This document shows, one piece after another, positions 47,441 to 56,234 of a stretch of 64,000 bases of DNA; position 1 is the first letter of the stretch, and every line of letters starts with the position of its first letter. Location of the stretch: contig NZ_CAJXYQ010000001.1 of assembly GCF_913063105.1 (NCBI RefSeq), positions 124,001 through 188,000 on the forward strand, read 5' to 3'. The notes below the pieces were generated by a model. The model searched no databases, was not told where the DNA came from, and saw only the letters and a list, made by a program, of their open reading frames with translations. The stretch is from an uncultured Draconibacterium sp. (GTDB lineage Bacteria; Bacteroidota; Bacteroidia; Bacteroidales; Prolixibacteraceae). The position numbers and the translations under genes are program-made.

Positions 47441-48022
47441 ATGAAAGGATTGGTGCACACATATTACACACTTTTGCTGCTGGCCTGCATTTGCAGCCCG
47501 CCGGTCAAATCCTTTGCCCACCCGCACCACAACAGGCCCAAAAACTGCACAAACTATGTTCTGATTGAAGGCTCATCAAACATCAATAGTTTTGAGTTTA
47601 TACATGCAGCGCCAAGGCTGGTACAATCTGATAAAAGCACGTGGAGCCACCAGGTAACGGTTCCGGTAAAAGAATTTACAGGCAGTAATCAGCACATGCG
47701 CAACGACTTTTTAAAGCTGCTAAAAGCCGCTAAATACCCCGAGATTAAAATTAAAATTGAACCCGAAGAAAAAGCTGACAAGATTAAGCCCGGTGAACTT
47801 ACCGCCATGAACGCCCATATAAGCCTTGCCGGAAATCAGCACAATTACCTTGTGCCCTGCAAAATAAGTTCGTGTGATTCATCGGAAGTAATGATTGAAG
47901 GTGCTTTGCAAATAAAACTCACCGATTTTAACATCGATCCGCCCAAAAAAGTACTTGGCGTAGTAAAAGTGAATGATGAAGTTTTTATTACTTTTGCTTT
48001 TAAACATGAGTTCGTAAACTAA
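47441..48022 (+). CDS. Divergent YceI-like periplasmic protein
   Basis: This 193-residue protein starts with a signal peptide (MKGLVHTYYTLLLLACICSP). It shares with the first YceI gene the ending GALQIKLTDFNIDPPKKVLG then VVKVNDEVFITFAF, and the central YPEIKIKIE stretch, so it is a second, more diverged member. The N-terminal half keeps SSNINSFEFIH in the place of the usual TSSIHDW. It contains four mature-part Cys, unlike the first copy. It is 12 bases ahead of the Rrf2 gene and probably in one transcript. Confidence 0.8.
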   Translation: MKGLVHTYYTLLLLACICSPPVKSFAHPHHNRPKNCTNYVLIEGSSNINSFEFIHAAPRLVQSDKSTWSHQVTVPVKEFTGSNQHMRNDFLKLLKAAKYPEIKIKIEPEEKADKIKPGELTAMNAHISLAGNQHNYLVPCKISSCDSSEVMIEGALQIKLTDFNIDPPKKVLGVVKVNDEVFITFAFKHEFVN

Positions 48023-48034
48023 AAATCAAAGCTT

Positions 48035-48463
48035 TTGAAATTTAGTACCAAAACAAGATATGGAGTGAGAGCTATTCTTGAAATAGCGATGAATGATTCG
48101 GAAGACGGAATCTATCAGAAAGATATTGCTGCCAACCAGGATATTTCGTACAAATACCTTGACCACATAATTACGGCATTAAAAGTGGCAGGCTTAGTGA
48201 GCAAGGCAGGTGGCAGACGTAGCGGTTATGTGCTTACCAAAACTCCGTCAGAAATTACGGTTTACGATGTGCACAATGCTTTTGAACCCGGAGTTTGTGT
48301 GGTAGATTGCCTGTCGCATAACTTTTCGTGCAAACGCGAAGGAGTATGCGCTTCAAAAGGCTTCTGGGGCCAACTTAACAACCAAATTATTCAATACCTG
48401 AAAGCAACCTCCATTGCCGATTTAATTGAAAACCAGATAGAACTGGATGACATTGTAAACTAA
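48035..48463 (+). CDS. Rrf2-family transcriptional regulator with Fe-S cysteines
   Basis: This 142-residue protein starts at a TTG codon (MKFSTKTRYGVRAILEIA), matching the usual Rrf2 start. The helix-turn-helix IAANQDISYKYLDHIITALK and the wing GGRRSGYVLTK are clear. CLSHNFSCKREGVC gives three Cys (spacing 6 and 5) in the position that carries an Fe-S cluster in IscR, NsrR and RsrR, so redox or NO sensing is likely. It is the last gene of the YceI-porin-YceI group and may control it; binding sites were not identified. Confidence 0.93.
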   Translation: MKFSTKTRYGVRAILEIAMNDSEDGIYQKDIAANQDISYKYLDHIITALKVAGLVSKAGGRRSGYVLTKTPSEITVYDVHNAFEPGVCVVDCLSHNFSCKREGVCASKGFWGQLNNQIIQYLKATSIADLIENQIELDDIVN

Positions 48464-48478
48464 AACTACATTTTCCGA

Positions 48479-49885
48479 TTATTCTTTTGGTGTTAAACGA
48501 ATCACCGTTCCCGGTTTATTTAACACCACGTAAATTGCCCCATCAGGCCCGGTCGACACATCGCGCACACGTCCCTGGTTTTTTACAATCACTTCCTCGT
48601 GCACAACCCGTTCACCTTCAATTTGCAGCAAACGCACTTCTTCGTATTTTAAGGCGCCTACCAACAATTTGTTTTTCCATTTCTTAAACAAATCGCCGCT
48701 GTAAAAATCGAGGCCACAAACCGCAATAGATGGCCGCCAGTACAAATTGGGCTGCTCCATTCCGGGCTTATGGGTTTCTTCGGTAATAATTGTTCCGTTA
48801 TAGTTTTTTCCATAGGTAATGGTTTCCCAACCATAGTTTTTTCCCCATTCTATGCGGTTCAGTTCGTCGCCACCCATTGGCCCGTGTTCAGTTGTCCACA
48901 ACTCGCCGGTTTGCGGATGTATGGCCATGCCCTGAATATTGCGGTTACCCAGCGAATACAACGATGGGATGGCACCTTCTTCAACCACCCAGGGGTTATC
49001 TGCCGGAATGCTGCCATCTTTGTAAATGCGATGCACCTTACCGTTTGGTAGTGTAAAATCCTGTGCCTGGTAGCCTGCTCCACGGTCGCCAATAGCAAAA
49101 TACAAATACCCCCACGGATCAAAAACAATCCGGCAACCATAATGGTGGCGGGTGGTACGGTAAGTCTCGTGCGGCGCTTCAAATAAAACCTCCTGGCTGG
49201 TCCATATATTATTTTCAATTTTTCCACGTACAATGCGCGTCATGGCCGGCGGTCGTTGTCCTCCATCTTCTTCAGCCAAAACATGACTATAGGCCAGATA
49301 AACCCATCCGTTGTGTTGGTAATCCGGGTCGATAGCCACATCCATTAAACCGCCCTGCCCGGCATGCAGCACTTCCGGCGTATTTTTTACTGCAGCGTCC
49401 AACAATTTTCCGTTTTTTACCACACGAAGCCGCCCGGGGCGCTCTGTAACCAGGGCTGTATTTTCATCTAAAAAATCAATCGCCCACGGAATTTCAAGTC
49501 CTTCAGCAAACACTTCAACATCAATTAAATAATCCAGTGTTTCAAGTTCTTTGGCGATAGGTGGTTTTTCGGCTCCTGCCTTTTGTTCCGATTCACGAAG
49601 ATACGCCATTAGCGCACGAATTTCGCCATCGTTTAGCGTGGCCTCGTATGATGGCATACCCAGATGTGCAATACCAAACTTTATATTTCTAAACACATAA
49701 TTATCCTCTGCGCCAAACTGCCAGACTCCATCAATTAAGCTGGCGGCATTTCCTCCGTTGAGGTTTGCACCGTGGCACGAGGCACAATGTTGCCCGTACA
49801 GCTGTGCTCCGTTTTGGGCTGCCAACTGATGATTAAAAGCATAAATGAAAAAGAAACTTAAAAGAATAATGGCTGTTGATTTCAT
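48479..49885 (-). CDS. Cytochrome c fused to a PQQ-dependent sugar dehydrogenase
   Basis: This 468-residue exported protein has a signal peptide (MKSTAIILLSFFFIYAFNHQ). Residues about 25-100 form a class I cytochrome c with CASCHG and the distal GMPSYEATLNDGEIRALMAY. From about residue 120 a beta-propeller of the soluble aldose sugar dehydrogenase type (GSDH) follows: GLEIPWAIDFLDENTALVTE, AGQGGLMDVAIDP, RTTRHHYGCRIVFDPWGYLY and WTTEHGPMGGDELNRI. The propeller binds PQQ and Ca and oxidises sugars, and the attached haem could accept its electrons. Sugar identity is unknown. It is convergent with Rrf2 (15-base gap). Confidence 0.9.
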   Translation of the reverse strand: MKSTAIILLSFFFIYAFNHQLAAQNGAQLYGQHCASCHGANLNGGNAASLIDGVWQFGAEDNYVFRNIKFGIAHLGMPSYEATLNDGEIRALMAYLRESEQKAGAEKPPIAKELETLDYLIDVEVFAEGLEIPWAIDFLDENTALVTERPGRLRVVKNGKLLDAAVKNTPEVLHAGQGGLMDVAIDPDYQHNGWVYLAYSHVLAEEDGGQRPPAMTRIVRGKIENNIWTSQEVLFEAPHETYRTTRHHYGCRIVFDPWGYLYFAIGDRGAGYQAQDFTLPNGKVHRIYKDGSIPADNPWVVEEGAIPSLYSLGNRNIQGMAIHPQTGELWTTEHGPMGGDELNRIEWGKNYGWETITYGKNYNGTIITEETHKPGMEQPNLYWRPSIAVCGLDFYSGDLFKKWKNKLLVGALKYEEVRLLQIEGERVVHEEVIVKNQGRVRDVSTGPDGAIYVVLNKPGTVIRLTPKE

Positions 49886-50063
49886 AACCGTTGATTTAGA
49901 TTAACTTTCATTCGCCATAAAATAAGAAAATTTGACGAAATTTGTTCAGCCAAAACAATTCTTCAATCTTTTTTTCGGTAAAATATATTCAACCAACAGT
50001 AAAAAGTATACGAAGTTGAACACACAAGCATGTAATTTTGTAATGAATAAAAAATATGTTGAA

Positions 50064-50843
50064 ATGAAAAATGTAGCACTTATAAGCGGCGCCTCAACCG
50101 GTATTGGCAAAGAGTTGTCGCACATTCATGCCCAAACAGGAGGCGACCTTGTAATTGTTGCCCGCAGCAAAGACAAGCTGGAAGAATTAAAAAGCGAACT
50201 GGAAAAACAATACGGTGTGAAAGTTTGGGTAATAGCCAAAGATTTGGGAAAGCCCGAATCACCACAAGCGATTTACGACGAACTAAAAAAAGCAGGAATA
50301 GAAATTGACATTCTGATAAACAACGCCGGTTTTGGGGGTGTAGGTAAATTTCATGAATTGGATTACGACCGGCAGGTTGCAATGATCAACCTGAATGTTA
50401 CCTCGTTAACAGCCATGACCCGTTTGTTTTTACCCGATTTTATTCAACGCAACTCCGGTAAAATATTAAACAATTCGTCAACTGCCAGTTTTATGCCAGG
50501 CCCGCTTCAGGCAGTATATTTTGCCACAAAAGCTTATGTTCGATCGCTTAGCAACGCACTTTCAGAAGAGCTTTCGCATACCAACATAACGGTAACCAAC
50601 CTGATGCCGGGTGCCACCGAAACCGAATTTGGTGCTACCTCGGGAATGGACAAAACAGCTATGTTTAAAAAAACAGCTACCGCCCGCAGTGTGGCCGAAG
50701 ATGGTTACAAAGCCATGTTAAAAGGAAAAATGGATGTAATATCGGGCTTAACTTTTGCCCAGAAAATTATGATTTCGGCGATTCCTTTTATGCCTAAAAA
50801 AATGATGCTAAAAACGGTTAAAAAAATGCAGGAAACCAAGTAA
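50064..50843 (+). CDS. Short-chain dehydrogenase/reductase
   Basis: From the ATG at 50064 the product is 260 residues. It has the Rossmann motif ISGASTGIG, NNAGFGGVG and the catalytic pair with AVYFATKAYV (YxxxK) and an upstream Ser. The C-terminal tail (FAQKIMISAIPFMPKKMMLK) is hydrophobic and may bind the membrane. A TAATTTTG -7-like box at 50033-50040 lies just before an earlier ATG (50043) and supports 50064 as start; the frame opens further upstream at 49932. The substrate is unknown. It leads an operon: the metallophosphoesterase starts three bases after its stop. Confidence 0.9.
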   Translation: MKNVALISGASTGIGKELSHIHAQTGGDLVIVARSKDKLEELKSELEKQYGVKVWVIAKDLGKPESPQAIYDELKKAGIEIDILINNAGFGGVGKFHELDYDRQVAMINLNVTSLTAMTRLFLPDFIQRNSGKILNNSSTASFMPGPLQAVYFATKAYVRSLSNALSEELSHTNITVTNLMPGATETEFGATSGMDKTAMFKKTATARSVAEDGYKAMLKGKMDVISGLTFAQKIMISAIPFMPKKMMLKTVKKMQETK

Positions 50844-50846
50844 ACA

Positions 50847-51959
50847 ATGAGACAACTATTTCCGCTTTTGTTTTTTGCCCTGTTTTTTGTCCTTTTGGCC
50901 GGTGCTAATTTTTACCTGGCAAAACGTTTTTCGTTCTATTTCGATTTGCGAAACCCGCGTTTTATGCTGGCTACATTTGCCGGACTTACCATTTTTATGC
51001 TGGCCGGAATAATTGGATTTACCAATGCCCAGGGTACTTTTGCCAACAGCGTTTATATTGCGGCATCAATAATTATGGGCTTTTTGCTTTACCTTTTACT
51101 CGCTGTAGCAGCGGTTGATTTACTAAACCTGCTTGTAAAAACAAATGCAAAAATGCAAGGATTAGCCTCCGTTGCCCTGGCAGTGGCCATTACCGGCGGC
51201 GGCATTTTAAATGCGCAGTATAAAAGAATAAGTAAAGAAGAAATAGCTATACCAGGCCTGCACAGCAACATTACCATTGCCCATCTTTCCGACATTCACA
51301 TCGGGCATTTCTGGGGGCCAAAAACCCTCCAAAAAATTGTTGATAAAACCAATGCCCAACAACCTGATGTAGTTTTTATTACCGGCGATTTGTTTGACGG
51401 AAAAATTCGGCTAACCAGCAAAAGCCTTGAACCCCTGACCCATTTAAATGCTCCGGTTTATTTTGTTGAAGGCAACCACGACGGCTACTCTGGTGCCAAA
51501 GAAATAAAACAAAAGCTACGCCATATTGGGGTTGAAGTTCTGGAGAATGAAGTTACCCATTTTAATCAACTGCAAATTATCGGGCTCAACCACATGCGTG
51601 CTACCAACAACGACCCCGGAATGCATGGCACCGCTGCCAAACCAAGTATGCAATCAGTACTTAGCCAGCTGAATATTTTCCCTGACAAACCCACGGTTTT
51701 ACTGCACCATAGCCCCGACGGAATAGAACTTGCCAATAAATACGGTGTAAACCTGTACCTGGCCGGGCACACCCACAACGGACAATTATTTCCGTTTAAT
51801 TTTGTGGTACGCGGGGTTTATCAGTACAACAAAGGGCTAAAGAAATTTAAGGAAACCTCCATCTATACCTCGCAGGGAGTTGGCACCTTTGGGCCGCCCA
51901 TGCGCGTGGGCACGAAAAGCGAAATTGTAATTCTCAAACTTAAACCATCAGCAAAATGA
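50847..51959 (+). CDS. Membrane metallophosphoesterase
   Basis: This 370-residue protein has about four hydrophobic segments in the first 130 residues and then a calcineurin-like phosphoesterase with LSDIHIGHFW, ITGDLFDG, EGNHDGYSG, VLLHHSPDG and GHTHNGQLFPF. These are the complete metal-binding motifs of the DUF/YkuE-like branch found in many bacteria. It could act on lipid or nucleotide phosphates, but no specific substrate can be given. The next gene's ATG overlaps its stop (ATGA), so the three genes from 50064 form one operon. Confidence 0.92.
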   Translation: MRQLFPLLFFALFFVLLAGANFYLAKRFSFYFDLRNPRFMLATFAGLTIFMLAGIIGFTNAQGTFANSVYIAASIIMGFLLYLLLAVAAVDLLNLLVKTNAKMQGLASVALAVAITGGGILNAQYKRISKEEIAIPGLHSNITIAHLSDIHIGHFWGPKTLQKIVDKTNAQQPDVVFITGDLFDGKIRLTSKSLEPLTHLNAPVYFVEGNHDGYSGAKEIKQKLRHIGVEVLENEVTHFNQLQIIGLNHMRATNNDPGMHGTAAKPSMQSVLSQLNIFPDKPTVLLHHSPDGIELANKYGVNLYLAGHTHNGQLFPFNFVVRGVYQYNKGLKKFKETSIYTSQGVGTFGPPMRVGTKSEIVILKLKPSAK

Positions 51960-52624
51960 AAGTAATAATAACAGGTGCGACAGGTATGGTTGGCAAAGGT
52001 GTTCTGCTCGAGTGCCTTGATCATAAAAAAGTACAGGAGGTGGTAGTAATTGGCCGTAATTCGGTAGCCATGCAACACCCAAAACTTAGCGAAATAATTC
52101 ATGCTGATTTTTCCGATTTTTCGGAGCTAAAAAGCCAAATTAGTGGTTTTGATGCCTGCTTTTTTTGCATGGGCGTTAGCTCAGTTGGCCTAAAAGAACC
52201 CAATTTTAAGCACCTTACCTACAATTTTACACTGGCGCTGGCGCTTGAATTGGTCAAGGTAAATCCTGAAATGACATTTAACTATGTGTCGGGTGAAGGC
52301 ACCGACTCGAGCGAAAAAGGCCGCGTAATGTGGGCCAGAGTAAAAGGAAAAACCGAAAACGATTTACTAAAACTAGGATTTAAGCAAGCATACATGTTTC
52401 GGCCCGGGGCAATTATCCCGCTTCGGGGCATAAAATCGCGCACAAAAGCCTACCAGTTTATTTACGACTATTTTATGTGGCTGGTAAAACTTATTAAAGC
52501 GCTGGCTCCAAACGCGGTGGTTAATACTACCCAAATGGGCCTTGCCATGATAAATTCGGCACTTTACGGCTACCCGGCAATGGTGCTAAAACCACGTGAC
52601 ATTATTCAACTGGCTGAAAAATAA
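51956..52624 (+). CDS. NAD(P)-binding Rossmann protein
   Basis: This 222-residue protein starts MKVIITGATGMVGKGVLLEC, a GxxGxxG dinucleotide-binding site, and follows the atypical short-chain dehydrogenase/epimerase pattern (DACFFCMGVSSVG, YVSGEGTDSSEKG, MFRPGAIIPLRG). There is no YxxxK catalytic motif, so it may bind cofactor without classic dehydrogenase chemistry. It overlaps the metallophosphoesterase by four bases (ATGA) and ends the operon. Confidence 0.85.
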   Translation: MKVIITGATGMVGKGVLLECLDHKKVQEVVVIGRNSVAMQHPKLSEIIHADFSDFSELKSQISGFDACFFCMGVSSVGLKEPNFKHLTYNFTLALALELVKVNPEMTFNYVSGEGTDSSEKGRVMWARVKGKTENDLLKLGFKQAYMFRPGAIIPLRGIKSRTKAYQFIYDYFMWLVKLIKALAPNAVVNTTQMGLAMINSALYGYPAMVLKPRDIIQLAEK

Positions 52625-52769
52625 TGCCAAACATAAAACAGGCTGTTTATCAACTACTTTAACGCCCTCCTGCTTGGGTTGTACCTTAACCTCCCTGCTT
52701 TAACTAACATTTAAGCACCTTCTCAATAAAAGGACGCTGCAGCCTATCGTTTATAATAAATTATTTTAT

Positions 52770-52777
52770 TAGTTTTG
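52770..52777 (+). promoter_or_regulatory. Possible -7 box TAGTTTTG
   Basis: TAGTTTTG fits TAnnTTTG and lies 33 bases before the ATG of the transglutaminase-like gene. No good TTG at -33 was found. Confidence 0.4.
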
Positions 52778-52810
52778 CGTTATTATTAAATTATTTTAAT
52801 AACTCGAGCT

Positions 52811-54094
52811 ATGAAAAAACCTTTCCTATTTATTCTGTTGTTTTATTTTCTTTGCAGTTGTCAATCTAATTACCAAGGGGTTCCTGCGTTTTACCATGCA
52901 CTTTTAGACACCGCTCTTACAAAAGCCGGCGAGAATGCGGAAGAACTCGAACGGGCACTTTTAGAAGCGCCCAAAGCACAGAAAGAAGGAATGGCCTTTC
53001 TTATCAGCTATATGCCGGAGCGTGACCTTACTTCGCTAAGCGCCTCGTTTTTGCTCGAAAATGTGAGCTATGCCTACAAAGCCCGGGAGAAATATGCCTG
53101 GTGTGCCGCACTTCCTGATTCTATTTTTTTAAACGAAGTGTTGCCATACGCCAACGTTTCGGAAGACCGGGATAACTGGCGCCCCGATTTTTACGAACGA
53201 TTCTCGAAATATGCCGACGATAAAAACAATAGTACGGATGCCATTATGGCCATCGCCCGAAATATTAAAGATGAGGTAAACGTAGAATACAACACCAAAC
53301 GTTCACGGGTCGATATCAGCCCATTTCAGGCCATGAAAGAACACATGGCAACCTGCACCGGGCTTTCCATTTTATTAACCAATGCTTACCGCTCGGTTGG
53401 CATTCCTTCGCGCCTGGCAGGAACCGCCATGTGGACCAACTACAAGGGAAATCACACCTGGAGCGAAGTGTGGATTAACGGACAATGGCATTTTATCGAA
53501 TATTACCCCGATTCCTTAGACCAGTCGTGGTTTGTAGCCGATGCCGGAAAAGCCGACCCCGATCACATGTTGCACTGGATTTATGCTGCTTCGTTTAAAC
53601 CAACACAACTGCCTTACTATGCAGCCGTTGACGCTCCGCATGCCATGCAGGTTACAGAATTAAACAAATTGCCTGAAGAGGTGCGTCCGCGTTTTGAAAA
53701 AATGAAGGCTAGAGCTACAGATAACAAACCCTACATCTGGGGACATAATGTTACGCAACGTTACATCAATATTTATCAGAACTCTTTAAAGAACAGCCAA
53801 CTTAAACCTAACGAACTACTGGCCAATGTGGTGGTATTTGCCAATGCCGATACCCAGAACAGCGAGGCACGGTTAAGCTGCCGGGTGGATGTTTTTACTG
53901 ATGACAAAAGAAGTGATTTTGGCTATTCTCCTGCAACAACCGACGACATGAATCGCTTTCTTCAGTTTAAACTTAAAAAAAATACGGCCTACCGTTTTGT
54001 TGTCACCCATCCTGAAGAAAAAATAAATGAGGAATTTTCAATAGCTACCAAGAACCAGAATTCTCAGGATATTCAACTTGTGTTAAATCAATAA
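52811..54094 (+). CDS. Transglutaminase-like lipoprotein
   Basis: This 427-residue protein begins MKKPFLFILLFYFLCSCQSN with a lipobox LCSC, so it is a lipoprotein. The papain-like transglutaminase core has MATCTGLSILLTNAYRSVGI (catalytic Cys), NHTWSEVWINGQWHFIEYYP (His and Asp) and LDQSWF. Such bacterial domains are often cysteine proteases or peptide-modifying enzymes rather than true transglutaminases. The final 120 residues are a beta-rich domain (LSCRVDVFTDDKR). It sits seven bases before the PNGase F-like gene, so the two are co-transcribed and may act in turn on glycoproteins; that link is inference. Confidence 0.85.
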   Translation: MKKPFLFILLFYFLCSCQSNYQGVPAFYHALLDTALTKAGENAEELERALLEAPKAQKEGMAFLISYMPERDLTSLSASFLLENVSYAYKAREKYAWCAALPDSIFLNEVLPYANVSEDRDNWRPDFYERFSKYADDKNNSTDAIMAIARNIKDEVNVEYNTKRSRVDISPFQAMKEHMATCTGLSILLTNAYRSVGIPSRLAGTAMWTNYKGNHTWSEVWINGQWHFIEYYPDSLDQSWFVADAGKADPDHMLHWIYAASFKPTQLPYYAAVDAPHAMQVTELNKLPEEVRPRFEKMKARATDNKPYIWGHNVTQRYINIYQNSLKNSQLKPNELLANVVVFANADTQNSEARLSCRVDVFTDDKRSDFGYSPATTDDMNRFLQFKLKKNTAYRFVVTHPEEKINEEFSIATKNQNSQDIQLVLNQ

Positions 54095-54101
54095 ATTAAG
54101 C

Positions 54102-56027
54102 ATGAAATATTTTACACTGTTTTTGGTCTTTTTTGCAGCATTGCATACAGCCCTGGCTCAAACCATAAATGTTAAAACACACGATAAGGTGCTGATAAAC
54201 ACCGACCCCTCAAAAGGCGTAAAAAGTTTTGTACAGTGGGGTGTTTTTCCTACACCCGATAAGGAAATACGCAAAGTGGTACTTAACCTTACCTTAGCCT
54301 ACCCGCAAGACAGGGCCATTGCCCACTGGGATTACATGGACCGTGTAAAAATACTTCGAAAAGGTGGCGTAAACGGCGAATTGCTCAATTACGAAATTGG
54401 CCGTATGCTAACCCCTTACGGCAGCAATTTTAAAGAAGGCTGGAACTACACCTGGAGCATTGATGTTACGGATTTTCAGGCATTTTTGCGCGACAGTGTA
54501 GAGATTGAATACATCCATTCGGGCTACGAATCGCCGGATTTGGGCTGGGATTTAAGCCTTGATTTTGACATAACTTTCGGACCACAAGTGGCTGATTTTA
54601 TTTCAGTAGAAAAAATGTGGGACGGTAACTACCGCTACGGCGACCCGGAAGATCCCATAGAGAAACAACTGGGAGCACAAATAATAACCCGAGCCGAAGA
54701 TGCAGCTTTTGGCCGCTTTCGAATTCAGCATACCGGCCATGGCATGGATCGACCAAGCGGATGCAGCGAGTTTTGCAGTCGCTGGCGCGAACTGAAATTC
54801 GACGGAACAGTGGTGGATCATCGCGACATGTGGAAAGACTGCGGCAACAATCCGCTTTACCCACAGGGCGGTACCTGGATTTTCGACCGCGCTTACTGGT
54901 GCCCCGGCGATTTACAGGTCCCTGATGTTGTTGACATTCCGCTTACCAAAAACAGGCATCAGCTCGATTTGGATATGGAACCCTTTACGGCCACCAACAA
55001 AGACCAGCCACGCGAACAAATTACCTCCTATTTCTTTCAGTTTGAAGCACCCAATCGCGAAAACGACGTTGCTATTGAAGAAATTATTGCCCCTAATTTA
55101 AAGGATAATTACAATCGCTTTAATCCCCGCGCATTCAGTCCAATCATCAAAATCAGAAACCTCGGAAAAAGCGATTTGAACAAACTGAAGATCATTTATA
55201 AAACCAAAGGATTCAGCGAAAAAACCTATAACTGGAAAGGCAAACTGGGATTTTACGAGGCAGCCATCATTACGCTTCCGGGTGAAATTGACATGAACGA
55301 GGGCATAAATTCATTTGCGGTAATTTTGGAAGAACCCAACGGCAAAGAAGACGAGTGGGACGCTGACAACAACATGGAAGTTGAATTTGAAAGCATCGCA
55401 ACAATTCCATCGAAATTTGTAGTTGAATTTATGACCAACAACAAACCGGAAGACAACTGGTTACACATTGTGAGCAGCAGCTACGACACGCTTTATTCCA
55501 AAACTCCGGAAATGTTGGATTCGGCCACTACATATGTTGATACACTTGAATTAGCGGAAGGGAATTATTTTCTAAACCTGGTTGATACCGCAGGCGAAGG
55601 ACTGGAATTCTGGTTTTTGGCCGATGCCGGTTATGGCCGCCTCCGCTTAAAAGACACGGCAGGCAACCTTATTCATTTGTTTGAAAGCGATTGCGGCAAC
55701 GGTCAGTTCTTTGCATTCAGAACCGATGACGATTTTAAAGTAGACACCACCGTCTCCCATCTTTCGGTAAATATTTATCCGCGCATGGTAAAAGACTACG
55801 CTACCATTTACACCACTACCAACAAAAAATCAACTTTAAAAGTGCGCATTACTAAAGATGGCGAATACATTGAAACACATGAGTATACCAACATTAAAGA
55901 TGCACAAACCGGCCTCGATCTCCGGCATTTGGAGGAAGGACGCTATGTAATGGAAATTTTTGTTGACGGCGAACACAAGATGAACCGCCGTTTTAACAAA
56001 ATTCCGCAAAGCGGATTTCGATACTAA
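54102..56027 (+). CDS. PNGase F-like peptide:N-glycosidase with type IX-like tail
   Basis: This 641-residue secreted protein has signal peptide MKYFTLFLVFFAALHTALAQ. Residues about 25-160 match the N-terminal PNGase F domain (HWDYMDRVKILRK, GRMLTPYGSNF, IDVTDFQAFL, SLDFDITFG). Residues about 200-320 match the C-terminal domain (HTGHGMDRPSGCSEFCSRW, PQGGTWIFDRAYWCPG). Positions equivalent to catalytic Asp60 (in WDYMDR) and Glu206 (in CSEFC) are present; the Glu118 region differs. The enzyme would cut N-glycans from glycoproteins. Residues about 330-550 are beta-rich, and the tail (VNIYPRMVKDYATIYTTT, LDLRHLEEGRYVMEIF) resembles a type IX type A sorting domain. An efficient terminator follows the gene. 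Confidence 0.85.
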   Translation: MKYFTLFLVFFAALHTALAQTINVKTHDKVLINTDPSKGVKSFVQWGVFPTPDKEIRKVVLNLTLAYPQDRAIAHWDYMDRVKILRKGGVNGELLNYEIGRMLTPYGSNFKEGWNYTWSIDVTDFQAFLRDSVEIEYIHSGYESPDLGWDLSLDFDITFGPQVADFISVEKMWDGNYRYGDPEDPIEKQLGAQIITRAEDAAFGRFRIQHTGHGMDRPSGCSEFCSRWRELKFDGTVVDHRDMWKDCGNNPLYPQGGTWIFDRAYWCPGDLQVPDVVDIPLTKNRHQLDLDMEPFTATNKDQPREQITSYFFQFEAPNRENDVAIEEIIAPNLKDNYNRFNPRAFSPIIKIRNLGKSDLNKLKIIYKTKGFSEKTYNWKGKLGFYEAAIITLPGEIDMNEGINSFAVILEEPNGKEDEWDADNNMEVEFESIATIPSKFVVEFMTNNKPEDNWLHIVSSSYDTLYSKTPEMLDSATTYVDTLELAEGNYFLNLVDTAGEGLEFWFLADAGYGRLRLKDTAGNLIHLFESDCGNGQFFAFRTDDDFKVDTTVSHLSVNIYPRMVKDYATIYTTTNKKSTLKVRITKDGEYIETHEYTNIKDAQTGLDLRHLEEGRYVMEIFVDGEHKMNRRFNKIPQSGFRY

Positions 56028-56060
56028 AAACACAGTTTTTTTAGCAAGCATAAATATCAT

Positions 56061-56096
56061 TTCGGACTGTCTTTCGGGCAGTCCGAACTTTTTTTT
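56061..56096 (+). terminator. Strong Rho-independent terminator
   Basis: TTCGGACTG (56061-56069) and CAGTCCGAA (56079-56087) form a perfect 9-bp stem with a nine-base loop, followed by CTTTTTTTT. It ends the transglutaminase/PNGase F transcript. Confidence 0.92.
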
Positions 56097-56234
56097 AGCC
56101 CCACTTTCTATCCAAAACAATATCTTTGACAGCAGATAAGTAGGTAGTTAACGCATAGCTTACAAAACTTTAAGGGCAAGCGATGCGTTATACTTTTTAG
56201 TGGAAAGTGCTCACTTAACAACAGGCTAAACAAT

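Noticed and set aside
49932..50063. Longer N-terminus for the short-chain dehydrogenase
   Set aside because: The added residues resemble no family start, and a TAATTTTG box at 50033-50040 places transcription start within them.
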